Both the position numbers and the translations under genes were made by a program. Shown piece after piece: positions 35,271-43,275 of a DNA stretch of 64,000 nt. The stretch lies in the NCBI GenBank assembly GCA_039024635.1, contig JBCCQA010000003.1:124001-188000 (forward strand). Direction: 5' to 3'. Position 1 is the first letter of the stretch, and each line of letters starts with the position of its first letter. Origin of the DNA: Kuafuiihalomonas sp039024635 (GTDB lineage Bacteria > Myxococcota > Kuafuiibacteriia > Kuafuiibacteriales > Kuafuiibacteriaceae). The notes under the pieces are model-generated. The model was given only the letters and a program-made list of their open reading frames with translations. It did not search any database and was not told the DNA's origin.

Positions 35271-36149
35271 TCATCGCGCCACGTCCCGATGGCGGGCGTC
35301 GCTCCGAAAGCCTTCCTTGCTCAGCCATGCATGGAGATCGCGGGCCGTGACGACTGAGCGATGACGTCCGCCCGTACAGCCTATGGCGATGGTCAGGTAG
35401 GCCTTACCTTCCTTTTCGTACTCGGGGAGCAGGAAGCCGAGGAGGCTCTGAAGATGCTCCAGAAATGGAGTAAAGCTAACCTGCGCCCGAACGTAGTCCA
35501 CCACGTCCTGGTCTAGGCCCGTCTTTGAGCGCAGCTCCGGTACGAAGTAGGGATTCTGGATGAAGCGAGCGTCGAAGACGAGGTCGGCTTCCGGCGGGAC
35601 GCCATACTTGAAGCCGAAGGACATGACACCGATGGAGAGCCGGGAGTCCTCCGCATCTTTGGGAGCGAGAGCATGTTGGATGGTCCTTCGAAGGTCGTGA
35701 ACCGACATCTCACCCGTATCGAGACTAGTCTGGCAGGCTTGACGCAAAGGCGCGAGAAGGCTCCGCTCGTTGAGAATTCCGCTCAGAACCGTCCCGTCTG
35801 TAGACAGCGGATGCCGACGCCGAGTCTCCGAGTATCGGCGTTCGAGGATCTCGGTCGAGGCATCCAGATACACGAGCACGACCTCGTGGCCCTGAGTGCG
35901 GGTCGCTTCCAAAATTTCGGGTGCGAGCTCGATGCTTCGGGCTCCGTCCTGATGGAGCATGGTCATGCGTGCATCGATAACCAAGGCCAACCGTTCGGTG
36001 TCGCCGCCCGAACTCCCAAACAAGGCCACCAGATCGTCCAGGAGTCGTATCGGGAGATTGTCGATGGCGTAGAAGCCGGCGTCTTCCAACGCCCTGAGCG
36101 CGTTGGTCTTCCCCGATCCCCCAGTTCCGGTAATGACCACGATGCGCAT
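35271..36149 (-). CDS. rapZ: RNase adapter protein RapZ (nucleotide-binding, YvcJ family)
   Basis: 292 residues. The Walker A motif GTGGSGKT is at the N-terminus, followed by the family hallmark YAIDNLP. The C-terminal domain has GVMSFGFKYG, RNPY-like FIQNPYFVP and GCTGGRHRSVV. In enterobacteria RapZ guides RNase E to GlmZ to control glucosamine-6-phosphate synthesis; in other lineages the role is unsettled. Its place beside PTS and rpoN genes is a widely conserved arrangement. Here it is separated from hprK by the opposite-strand menB gene. Confidence 0.95.
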   Translation of the reverse strand: MRIVVITGTGGSGKTNALRALEDAGFYAIDNLPIRLLDDLVALFGSSGGDTERLALVIDARMTMLHQDGARSIELAPEILEATRTQGHEVVLVYLDASTEILERRYSETRRRHPLSTDGTVLSGILNERSLLAPLRQACQTSLDTGEMSVHDLRRTIQHALAPKDAEDSRLSIGVMSFGFKYGVPPEADLVFDARFIQNPYFVPELRSKTGLDQDVVDYVRAQVSFTPFLEHLQSLLGFLLPEYEKEGKAYLTIAIGCTGGRHRSVVTARDLHAWLSKEGFRSDARHRDVAR

Positions 36150-36234
36150 GGAGGCCGGCTACCATCGCTGCCGACCCGAGTCACTCGGCCGGAAATCCTT
36201 GGACTGGGCCGATGGAGCCCGGTAGCGCCCGTGC

Positions 36235-37128
36235 ATGGTTTCGGAGCTCTTCGACGACACCCAGTGGGAAGCTGTTCCTGGCTTCGACTTCGGGGACTTG
36301 AGCTATCACCGCGCCCGAAGCGGCGGCACGGTGAGGATTGCCTTCGATCGTCCCGAGGTGCGTAATGCTTTTCGTCCGAAGACGGTGGACGAACTCTACA
36401 CTGCGCTCGACCACGCCCGACAGTGGCCCGACGTGGGCTGCGTTCTCCTGACCGGCAATGGGCCCTCGCCCAAGGACGGTGGCTGGGCTTTTTGCTCGGG
36501 TGGAGACCAGCGGATCCGCGGTAGAGCGGGCTACCAATACGTCGATGGCTCTGGAGCGCCGGACGCGGCCCGACTGGGGCGGCTTCACATTCTGGAAGTC
36601 CAGAGACTGATCCGCTTCATGCCCAAGGTCGTCATCGCCGTGGTACCAGGTTGGGCAGTGGGAGGAGGTCACAGCCTCCATGTCGTTTGCGACATGACCT
36701 TGGCCTCGCAAGAACACGCCATCTTCAAGCAAACGGACCCCGATGTCGCCAGCTTCGATTCAGGTTATGGTTCAGCCCTTCTCGCTCGTCAGATCGGACA
36801 GAAGCGAGCCCGTGAGATCTTCTTTCTCGGCCTCGACTACTCGGCCCAAGAGGCCTTCGAGATGGGGATGGTCAACAGAGTCGTACCCCATGCGGACCTG
36901 GAGAGAGTCGCCTTAGAGTGGGGGGCACTCATCAACGGCAAGAGCCCAACCGCCATGAGGATGCTCAAGTTCGGCTTCAACCTTCCCGACGACGGACTGG
37001 TGGGTCAGCAGCTATTCGCGGGAGAGGCGACCAGGCTTGCCTACGGTACGGAAGAGGCGGCCGAAGGAAGGGATGCCTTCTTGGAGAAGAGGCGGCCCGG
37101 CTTCGATCGTTTCCCTTGGTTCTATTAA
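36235..37128 (+). CDS. menB: 1,4-dihydroxy-2-naphthoyl-CoA synthase
   Basis: 297 residues, a full-length MenB of the enoyl-CoA hydratase superfamily. It closes the naphthoquinone ring in menaquinone synthesis. Signature stretches are FDRPEVRNAFRPKTVDELY, WAFCSGGDQRIRG, VVPGWAVGGGHSLHVVCD, TDPDVASFDSGYGSA and the C-terminal RPGFDRFPWFY. It is transcribed opposite to its neighbours on both sides (rapZ and hprK), and no other men genes are near. The start at 36235 leaves about 85 bp from the divergent rapZ. Confidence 0.96.
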   Translation: MVSELFDDTQWEAVPGFDFGDLSYHRARSGGTVRIAFDRPEVRNAFRPKTVDELYTALDHARQWPDVGCVLLTGNGPSPKDGGWAFCSGGDQRIRGRAGYQYVDGSGAPDAARLGRLHILEVQRLIRFMPKVVIAVVPGWAVGGGHSLHVVCDMTLASQEHAIFKQTDPDVASFDSGYGSALLARQIGQKRAREIFFLGLDYSAQEAFEMGMVNRVVPHADLERVALEWGALINGKSPTAMRMLKFGFNLPDDGLVGQQLFAGEATRLAYGTEEAAEGRDAFLEKRRPGFDRFPWFY

Positions 37129-37138
37129 AAAGACAAAC

Positions 37139-38179
37139 TCACTCGACCTCGTCTTCGATGTGATCGGAGGTGCCCCCGAGATCGGCCGCTTCGCCGAGGG
37201 TGACCTCGCTCTCTTCCGGCTCCGGAGGAGGGGAACCAGCCCCGGGGGCTGCCGTCCGGATCCGCTCGGCCAGATCGCGCGCTGCGTGATGGCCTCGCAT
37301 CAAGAGAAGGAGGTTGCGAGCAGCGACTTCTACGATGCCGGCTACGTTCCGCCCCGAGGAGACCGGGATGATGGTCGAGCGTATGGGTAGGTCCAGGATG
37401 TCGATGGTGTTTTCGTGGAGTCCCGTGCGGTCGTAGCTCTGCTGGGGGCTCCAGGCCTGAAGCTCCACGTGGAGCTCGATACGCTTGTGGAGTCGGGTAG
37501 CCGCAACGCCGTACAGCTCCGCGATGTTCAGGATGCCCAGGCCTCGTACTTCTATGAGGTGCTGAATCAAGCTCGAGGCCTGTCCTACCAGGTCTTCACC
37601 TCGCCGACGGATCTCGACCACATCGTCGGCGACCAGGCGATGTCCCCGCTCGACCAGATCCAGGGCGCACTCACTCTTGCCGATGCCCGAAGGGCCCGTA
37701 ATGAGGACACCCACGCCATTCACGTCCACAAGGACGCCATGCATACTGCAGCGAGGGGCCAGCAAGTCGTCGAGGTAGGTGAGCGCCTTCCGGATGCACT
37801 CGGAGGATCGAAGCGGGGTCAGGAGCAAAGGCGTGTCCGTCTCATCGCACACCCTCACGAGCTCGGTATCGAGTTCCAGGTCTTTGGTAACGAGAACACA
37901 GGCCAGCCTGCAGTCGAGAAAACTGCTGATGGCTCGCGAACGAGCCTCGGAGCTGAGCGTGCTCAAATAGGAGAGCTCGGTTTCCCCCAAGATCTGGACC
38001 CGGTCCTGGTGGACGAATCGGGTGTAGCCGGCCAAAGCCAGGCCAGGCTTTTGGATCCGGGGGGTGGATATGGAGCCGCCCAGCCCCTTTTTGCCGGCGA
38101 CCAGCCGCAAACGAAGCGGCCTCTCGGCATGGTCGAAGAAATCCTGGACAGTGATTTGAGGATGGCGGAGCCCGCTCAC
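37139..38179 (-). CDS. hprK: HPr kinase/phosphorylase
   Basis: 346 residues. It phosphorylates and dephosphorylates the regulatory Ser of HPr. Walker A is GPSGIGKS (residues 162-169); the catalytic His is in SMHGVLVDV (His147); the family signature EVRGLGILNI and the C-terminal SSGRNVAGIVEVAARN are present. The C-terminal tail after 310 is acidic and poorly conserved. Its start overlaps the ptsN stop by 4 bp. The matching substrate is probably Ser219 in the EIIB-HPr protein. Confidence 0.96.
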   Translation of the reverse strand: MSGLRHPQITVQDFFDHAERPLRLRLVAGKKGLGGSISTPRIQKPGLALAGYTRFVHQDRVQILGETELSYLSTLSSEARSRAISSFLDCRLACVLVTKDLELDTELVRVCDETDTPLLLTPLRSSECIRKALTYLDDLLAPRCSMHGVLVDVNGVGVLITGPSGIGKSECALDLVERGHRLVADDVVEIRRRGEDLVGQASSLIQHLIEVRGLGILNIAELYGVAATRLHKRIELHVELQAWSPQQSYDRTGLHENTIDILDLPIRSTIIPVSSGRNVAGIVEVAARNLLLLMRGHHAARDLAERIRTAAPGAGSPPPEPEESEVTLGEAADLGGTSDHIEDEVE

Positions 38180-38637
38180 GTCGTCAGGCTCCGGTCGCGG
38201 TCTTCGATGATCTGAAAGAGCTGGCCGGCCTCGGCTTCCATGAGCCGCGATCGAAAGTCGGCATCCTGGAGGACGCGAGACGCACGGGCCAAAGCCTTCA
38301 AATGAACGCTCGCCTTGCCCTCGGGGGCGAGCAGACAGAGGAAAAGGTGAACGGGGCCTCCATCGACGGCCCCAAACTCCACGCCCGCGGGCGCACGAGC
38401 GAAGCAGGCGACGACTTGGCTCAGCCCCCCCATCTTGGCGTGGGGGATGGCGACCCCGCGACCGATGCCGGTGGAACCCGCCCGCTCACGTTGCTCCAGG
38501 GCCGCGAGAATGCGGTCCCCCGGGAGCTGACTGGCGACGGCCAGGGTCTCGGCCATGCGCTCGAGCGCGCTGGTGCGGTCGGAGGCCTCCAAGTCGGGCA
38601 CGACATGATCCGAGCTGAGCACGTCCACCAAGCGCAT
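38176..38637 (-). CDS. ptsN: PTS EIIA(Ntr), fructose family
   Basis: 153 residues. The active His66 is in GRGVAIPHAKMGG. The rest (QRERAGSTGIG, VHLFLCLLAPEGKASVHLKAL) is the standard EIIA(Ntr) pattern. This protein links the PTS phosphorylation state to nitrogen, potassium or sigma-54 control in Proteobacteria. It lies between hpf and hprK in the rpoN block, with a 4-bp overlap onto hprK. Confidence 0.95.
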   Translation of the reverse strand: MRLVDVLSSDHVVPDLEASDRTSALERMAETLAVASQLPGDRILAALEQRERAGSTGIGRGVAIPHAKMGGLSQVVACFARAPAGVEFGAVDGGPVHLFLCLLAPEGKASVHLKALARASRVLQDADFRSRLMEAEAGQLFQIIEDRDRSLTT

Positions 38638-38675
38638 GCGGCAGGCTAGCAGCTCCCGTGGAGACCGTCATCGAC

Positions 38676-39218
38676 TCATGCGGCGTGGTGCACCTCGATC
38701 AGGCCGTACTGACCGTCGGGGAGCCTATAGAGGACGCACACCTGCTCGCTATCGGCGTTGGTGAAGACCAAGAACTCGGAGTCGGCGAGGTCGAGCTGCA
38801 TCACGGCATCTTCGACCTTCATAGTCCGGGCCACCTCCGTCTCTTGCTTGATGATTTGGGGCGTCTTGCTCTCTTCCTGGGCGGGCGCGAAGACCTTGTG
38901 GGGAAGTTCTCGACCGTGGGTCGACTCGCGATGGCTCCGGATCTTGGATCGATAGCGCTTCACCTGGCGCATGATGTGGTCCACCGCCGCGTCCAGGGAG
39001 GCGTACATGTCAGACGATTTGTGTTCGCCTCGAATCTTCAATGAGCCGTCGGTGATGAGTTCGATGTGGGCGACGTGGAGGTGGCTCTCGAGACTGATCG
39101 TGACCTTGGCCTCGACCCTCCGGTCCAAGAGCTTCTGAATCTTCTCGATTTTCTCCTCTGCGTAGCTACGAACCGAGTCGCTCGAATCCATGTGGCGAAA
39201 AGTGACCTGGCATTCCAT
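38676..39218 (-). CDS. hpf: Ribosome hibernation-promoting factor, long form
   Basis: 180 residues, the long HPF class. The N-terminal S30AE domain (residues 1-100) binds the 30S subunit: VTFRHMDSSDSVRSYAEEKI, and SSDMYASLDAAVDHIMRQVK. A linker leads to the C-terminal dimerisation domain (EDAVMQLDLADSEFLVFTN, GQYGLIEVH), which in other bacteria pairs ribosomes into 100S particles. It lies 6 bp after rpoN, the classical rpoN-hpf arrangement. Confidence 0.95.
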   Translation of the reverse strand: MECQVTFRHMDSSDSVRSYAEEKIEKIQKLLDRRVEAKVTISLESHLHVAHIELITDGSLKIRGEHKSSDMYASLDAAVDHIMRQVKRYRSKIRSHRESTHGRELPHKVFAPAQEESKTPQIIKQETEVARTMKVEDAVMQLDLADSEFLVFTNADSEQVCVLYRLPDGQYGLIEVHHAA

Positions 39219-39224
39219 CAGGTC

Positions 39225-40691
39225 CTACAGGATCTTCCGACGCTTGGAGGAAGACAAGATCCCCATCGCCTCTCGGTACTTTGCCACCGTCCGACGGGCG
39301 ATTTTGATGTTTTCCTTCTTCAGGATGTCGACGATGGCCTGGTCCGAAAGGGGCCGCTTCGCATCTTCTGCGTCGATCAGCTGTTTGATGCGGTGCTTCA
39401 CGGAAACCGAAGCCATGTCGTCCCCATCGGATCGACCAATGGACGAATTGAAGAAGTACTTGAGTTCGAAGATGCCCTGGGGGGTGTGGACGTACTTGTT
39501 GGAGGTCACTCGGGAAATGGTGGACTCGTGCATTCCGATGTCCTCGGCCACGTCTTTCAAAATGAGCGGCTTGAGGTGGTCGATGCCCTTCTCGAAGAAG
39601 TCGCGCTGAAACTTTAGGATCGATTCCATCACTTTGTAGATGGTCCGTTGCCGCTGATGAATGGAGCGGATCAGCCATTGAGCCGAACGGAGCTTCTCCT
39701 GAACGTAGGACTTGGCTTCGCCGTTCATCCCGTTGGCGAGGGCCGCTCGGTAGTACTTGGACACCCGCAGCATGGGGAGCCCGTCCTCATTCTGGACGAT
39801 CACGAAGTCGTCTCCGACCCGATGCACGTAGATGTCGGGCGTGATGTAGATGGAGTCCTGGCCTCCGAAGTTTCGAGCCGGTCGAGGGTCGAGGCGCTGA
39901 ATGACACGAAGAGCGCGACCGACCTCTTCCAGCTCCACTTCCTCGGCTTTGGCGATCGCCTGGAAGTTGCGCTTCTCCAGCTCGGCCATGTGATGCCGGA
40001 TCATCCGCTCGGCGAGCTTGTTCTTGTTGTTCTGGGCCGCAAGCTGCACCAGCAGGCACTCCTCGAGGTTCCGGGCCGCCACCCCGACGGGGTCCAAGGT
40101 CTGAACCCGCTCCAGCACCCGCTGGACGTGGTCGACGCTCACATCGAGCCGGATGGCGACCTCCTCACATACCCGCTCGCCTGGCAGATAGCCTTGGTCG
40201 TCGAGGGACCCGATGATCTCAAGGCCGATGCGTTGGTCGGCCTCCACCATCGAGCAGAGATTGAGCTGCCACTCGAGGTGCTCTTGCAGGGTTTCATCCG
40301 CCTTCAGTGTTTGCTCGAGGTTAGGCAGGTCGTCGGCCGGCGCAGGTCGGGGCCCTGTCGGTGGCGGCGCAGAATTATAGGAGTCCAGCCACTGCTGCCA
40401 GTCGATCTCATGGGCCGCATCCTTGTCGCCCGACACTTCGGGCTGCTTGTCGGGCTCCGCCACCGTCTTGCTGTTAGGGTCTTCTCCCTGAATCCGAGCC
40501 TCTTGCTCGACTGCGGACTCTTCGGGTCGAAGCTCTTCCTCCAGTGCGGGGTTTTGCTCGAGCTCAGCGTGTATGGCGTCGACGAGCTCCATCCGAGAGA
40601 GCTGCAGCAGCTTGATGGCTTGCTGCAGCTGGGGCGTCATCACCAGCTGTTGCTGCAGCTTCAGGTTCAGGGATTGCTTCAGCTCCAGCAA
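39225..40691 (-). CDS. rpoN: RNA polymerase sigma-54 factor
   Basis: 488 residues from the TTG at 40691, which has GAGG just upstream and gives the standard start LELKQSLNLKLQQQLVM. The Gln/Leu-rich region I (MTPQLQQAIKLLQLSRMEL), an acidic region II, the core-binding region, the HTH (DIGMHESTISRVTSNKYV) and the RpoN box (ARRTVAKYRE) are all present. It directs transcription from -24/-12 promoters with enhancer-binding ATPases. The longer frame to 40811 adds residues with no family similarity. Two direct repeats lie about 50-100 bp upstream of the start. Confidence 0.96.
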   Translation of the reverse strand: MLELKQSLNLKLQQQLVMTPQLQQAIKLLQLSRMELVDAIHAELEQNPALEEELRPEESAVEQEARIQGEDPNSKTVAEPDKQPEVSGDKDAAHEIDWQQWLDSYNSAPPPTGPRPAPADDLPNLEQTLKADETLQEHLEWQLNLCSMVEADQRIGLEIIGSLDDQGYLPGERVCEEVAIRLDVSVDHVQRVLERVQTLDPVGVAARNLEECLLVQLAAQNNKNKLAERMIRHHMAELEKRNFQAIAKAEEVELEEVGRALRVIQRLDPRPARNFGGQDSIYITPDIYVHRVGDDFVIVQNEDGLPMLRVSKYYRAALANGMNGEAKSYVQEKLRSAQWLIRSIHQRQRTIYKVMESILKFQRDFFEKGIDHLKPLILKDVAEDIGMHESTISRVTSNKYVHTPQGIFELKYFFNSSIGRSDGDDMASVSVKHRIKQLIDAEDAKRPLSDQAIVDILKKENIKIARRTVAKYREAMGILSSSKRRKIL

Positions 40692-41163
40692 TGCCCTCGT
40701 TGGATAGCACGACGCCTGCTCCCCTATCAAAGCTCGGGGAAACTTGGCCCGATATGTGCTTAAATGAATGATTGGCCCGATAGGTGCTTGACTCAGCGCT
40801 GGACCGGGCAAAGCCAGCGGCCCAGCGTAGCAGCGTGCTCGGGCTTCGACCTCCTCCGAGAGCCTCTAGCCCCTCCCGAAAAAAGCGCCGGGCCCGGGCT
40901 TCGGTCATGGGCCGGGAAGCCCGGACTTGAATCCCCAAGAGCCGGCTCAGCGGCTGGGCCGCGTCCCCCACCGCCGAGAGGGCGGCGGCCAGGACCCTAC
41001 GGCCCTCCTCCAAGGTCTCGTCTTCGGGCACAGGCGTTGATTCGGCCCTAGGAAGAGGCGGCGGACGGCTGGCCCACTGGGCTGCCCAGCCCTGGGCCCC
41101 AGGGGTCGGCGCGCGGTCGCCCCGAGCCGCGGCCTGCCACCCGGCCACGAACTCAGGATGCAC
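40564..41163 (-). CDS. Possible type III secretion SctK-like gene overlapping rpoN
   Basis: A GTG at 41163 overlapping the SctJ-like stop by 11 bp gives 199 residues. The first 130 (AVHPEFVAGWQAAARGD then LEEGRRVLAAALSAVGDAAQ) look protein-like. The tail reads through the rpoN promoter repeats and 128 bp into rpoN in another frame before a stop at 40564, and has little protein character. Position after SctJ suggests SctK, but the family has too little conservation to be sure. The real C-terminus may have been lost. The frame is also open upstream of 41163; that part overlaps SctJ and is not used. Confidence 0.35.
   Translation of the reverse strand: MHPEFVAGWQAAARGDRAPTPGAQGWAAQWASRPPPLPRAESTPVPEDETLEEGRRVLAAALSAVGDAAQPLSRLLGIQVRASRPMTEARARRFFREGLEALGGGRSPSTLLRWAAGFARSSAESSTYRANHSFKHISGQVSPSFDRGAGVVLSNEGIAGAEAIPEPEAAATAGDDAPAAASHQAAAALSDGARRRHTR
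40744..40789 (+). repeat. Two 18-bp direct repeats upstream of rpoN
   Basis: TTGGCCCGATATGTGCTT at 40744-40761 and TTGGCCCGATAGGTGCTT at 40772-40789 differ at one base and have a 28-bp period. They lie about 53-98 bp before the rpoN start. The arrangement suggests tandem protein-binding sites or duplicated promoter elements. They also fall inside the tail of the SctK-like frame, so they are not coding by design there. Confidence 0.6.
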
Positions 41164-41818
41164 GGCGCCTCCGGCGACGCAGATAGAGAGCGGCCCCCAG
41201 GGCCAACGCGGCCAGAGAGCCTCCACCCGCGGACTGGGCCAGGCGAGGGGAGAGGCGGGGCGTGGGCGTCGCATGTGCAGGCAGTGGGCGGGGCGCCTCT
41301 TGGGCCACGAGATGGAGCTCCAAGCGAGCATCGCGGGGGATTTTGGCCTCGACGAAGCGCCGCAGGGCCGACGCGTCAGGCGCGTGACCCGGTCGATGAA
41401 CGACGAGAACCGCCGCGCCGGCCTCGTCAGGCGGCGCACCCATCAGGACTTCGGCCTCTACCACGCCGGGCCAAACGGCCAATGCCGAGGCAACGTCGCC
41501 TTCGACGCCCATGTTGCGCCGCACTCGCTCCCAGGCCGGCGTCGGAACCAAGGGCGCCTCGGCGAAGAGCTCCCGTGTACGGGCCCGCCGCGCCTTGGGA
41601 AGACCAGCGCGTTCCAAGGCCAGCAAGGCCCGGTCTCGAAGGGCCCCCGGCACCGTCACCGCATAGCGGCCCGGGGATGCGGGCTGCTTTCGAGCAGCGA
41701 CCCTGTCCCGAGCCAAAGCCAGGAGGATCTGATTGGCCTCCCTCTCCGTCTGCTCGTGGACGACGGTGACGCGAGGTACGCAGGCTATGTTGACGAAAAT
41801 GAAGAGAAGGGCGCGCAC
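41153..41818 (-). CDS. SctJ/YscJ-FliF-like type III secretion ring lipoprotein
   Basis: 221 residues; full-length SctJ is about 250. A short signal with lipobox-like NIAC is followed by the YscJ pattern: EQTEREANQILLALARDRVA, AGLPKARRARTRELFAEAPL, VAWPG-like GVVEAEVLM and VLVVHRPG. A C-terminal membrane span (about 200-216, SLAALALGAALYLRRR) also fits SctJ. SctJ builds the inner-membrane ring of type III secretion systems. No other secretion genes except the doubtful SctK are present, so this looks like a relict or an isolated copy. The GTG start at 41818 sits very close to a GGGAGG site. Confidence 0.72.
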   Translation of the reverse strand: MRALLFIFVNIACVPRVTVVHEQTEREANQILLALARDRVAARKQPASPGRYAVTVPGALRDRALLALERAGLPKARRARTRELFAEAPLVPTPAWERVRRNMGVEGDVASALAVWPGVVEAEVLMGAPPDEAGAAVLVVHRPGHAPDASALRRFVEAKIPRDARLELHLVAQEAPRPLPAHATPTPRLSPRLAQSAGGGSLAALALGAALYLRRRRRRAS

Positions 41819-41876
41819 ACCCTCCCGCTAGCACGAAGCTCGTGACGGCAGCGTCGGTGGAAAGAAAGCCGAGGCC

Positions 41877-42182
41877 CTACCAGGAAGCCTTCTTCAGGCC
41901 TGCGATCTCGCCCCGGTTCCCAAGCTCACGCAGAGACACGCGGGACATCTGAAACTTGCGGTAGTAGGCCCGCGGTCGACCCGTCACGCGGCAACGGTTC
42001 CGAACCCGAGTCCGAGACCCATCCCGAGGAAGCTTCTGAAGCTTCTCAACGGCGTCGAACTTCTTCTCGTCCGGCTGGTTGGGGTCGGCGATGATCTTCT
42101 TGAGCGCAGCCCGCTTGTCAGCGTACCGAGCTACGACTTCTTGGCGCTGCAGGTTGCGCGCGATCTTGGACTTCTTGGCCAT
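41877..42182 (-). CDS. rpsN: 30S ribosomal protein S14, zinc-free type
   Basis: 101 residues, the long C-minus form of S14. It lacks the two zinc-ribbon CxxC motifs and has the standard S14 pattern NRCRVTGRPRAYYRKF, VSLRELGNRGEIAGLKKASW. It is outside the ribosomal spc operon, so a zinc-binding S14 may exist elsewhere in the genome. Separate C-minus copies are often induced when zinc is scarce. The start at 42182 begins MAKKSKIARN as expected. Confidence 0.92.
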   Translation of the reverse strand: MAKKSKIARNLQRQEVVARYADKRAALKKIIADPNQPDEKKFDAVEKLQKLPRDGSRTRVRNRCRVTGRPRAYYRKFQMSRVSLRELGNRGEIAGLKKASW

Positions 42183-42243
42183 GGCGAGCTGGAGGGCGAG
42201 GGCATATAGCCAAAACCGCGAGGCCGTCCAGTCCTTCCTGGTT

Positions 42244-43218
42244 TCAGACGCCCAAGCGGGGGGCCACCTCGACAGAGAAGTAGCTCAAGATCACGGAGGC
42301 TCCGGCACGGCGAATGCTCAACAGGGTTTCTTCTATAATTCGGTCCCGATCGAGCCAACCTCGCTCGGCGGTCGCGACGATCTGCGCGTACTCGCCGCTC
42401 ACCTGGTAGGCCGCCACCGGAAGAGGGGTGGCCTCCCGAACGGCACGAATCACGTCGAGGTAGGCCCCAGCCGGCTTCACCATCAGGACGTCGGCCCCCT
42501 CGTCCTCATCGAGCATGGCCTCCATCACCCCCTCACGAACGTTGGCCGGATCCATCTGGTAGGTCTTCTTGTCACCGGACTTGGGCGCCGACTCAAGGGC
42601 GTCCCTGAAGGGACCATAGAAGGCCGAGGCGTATTTGGCCGAGTAAGCCATGATGGAGACATGGCTGTGGCCCGCTTCGTCCAGCCCCTGCCGAATGGCG
42701 CCTACCCTCCCGTCCATCATGTCCGAGGGCGCGATGACGTCGGCCCCGGCCTCGGCTTGGGACAGGGCCTGCTGGACCAGAATCTCGACCGTCTCGTCGT
42801 TCAGAATCTGCCCTTCCCGCACCAGTCCGTCGTGGCCATCCGAGGAGTAGGGATCGAGGGCGACGTCAGTGACCAAGCTCAGCTCAGGAAAGCGGGCCTT
42901 CAGAGCCCGCAGACTTTTGGGGACCAATCCATCCGGGTTCGTGCATTCTCGTGCGTCCGAGGTCTTCAGCCTTTCCTCCACGGCCGGAAACAGGACCATG
43001 GAACGGACGCCCGCCTCCAAGGTGTGGTCGGCCATGCGAAGCAGGGCCTCCGGACCCAAACGACTTTGGCCGGGCATGGAGGGAATGGGCGCGGTTCCTT
43101 CCTCCTCTCGGATGAAGACCGGATAAATGAGGTGGTCCGCACGAAGGTCCGTCTCCCGAGCCCAAGCGCGGACCACGGCACTCTTACGATTCCGACGCGG
43201 ACGGCGAAGGAGGTCCAT
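42244..43218 (-). CDS. hemB: Delta-aminolevulinic acid dehydratase (porphobilinogen synthase)
   Basis: 324 residues. It condenses two 5-aminolevulinate molecules to porphobilinogen in heme synthesis. The Schiff-base Lys is in the MVKPAGAYLD region and YSAKYASAFYGPFRDA, with DVALDPYSSDGHDGL and IAPSDMMDGRV. The Cys-rich zinc site is replaced by an Asp/Ser-type metal site, as in many bacteria. The ATG at 43218 is the start that matches the family; the frame continues to 44271 but only as shadow on pepQ. Confidence 0.96.
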   Translation of the reverse strand: MDLLRRPRRNRKSAVVRAWARETDLRADHLIYPVFIREEEGTAPIPSMPGQSRLGPEALLRMADHTLEAGVRSMVLFPAVEERLKTSDARECTNPDGLVPKSLRALKARFPELSLVTDVALDPYSSDGHDGLVREGQILNDETVEILVQQALSQAEAGADVIAPSDMMDGRVGAIRQGLDEAGHSHVSIMAYSAKYASAFYGPFRDALESAPKSGDKKTYQMDPANVREGVMEAMLDEDEGADVLMVKPAGAYLDVIRAVREATPLPVAAYQVSGEYAQIVATAERGWLDRDRIIEETLLSIRRAGASVILSYFSVEVAPRLGV

Positions 43219-43275
43219 GGACCGGTGTTTAGCACGTTGCCCCAAGGCTGCGGCAGGGCGTGTTAGGCTGGGGGC

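Noticed and set aside
40692..40811. Longer N-terminus for rpoN from 40811
   Set aside because: The extra 40 residues are not sigma-54-like and include the direct repeats; the TTG with GAGG gives the standard start.
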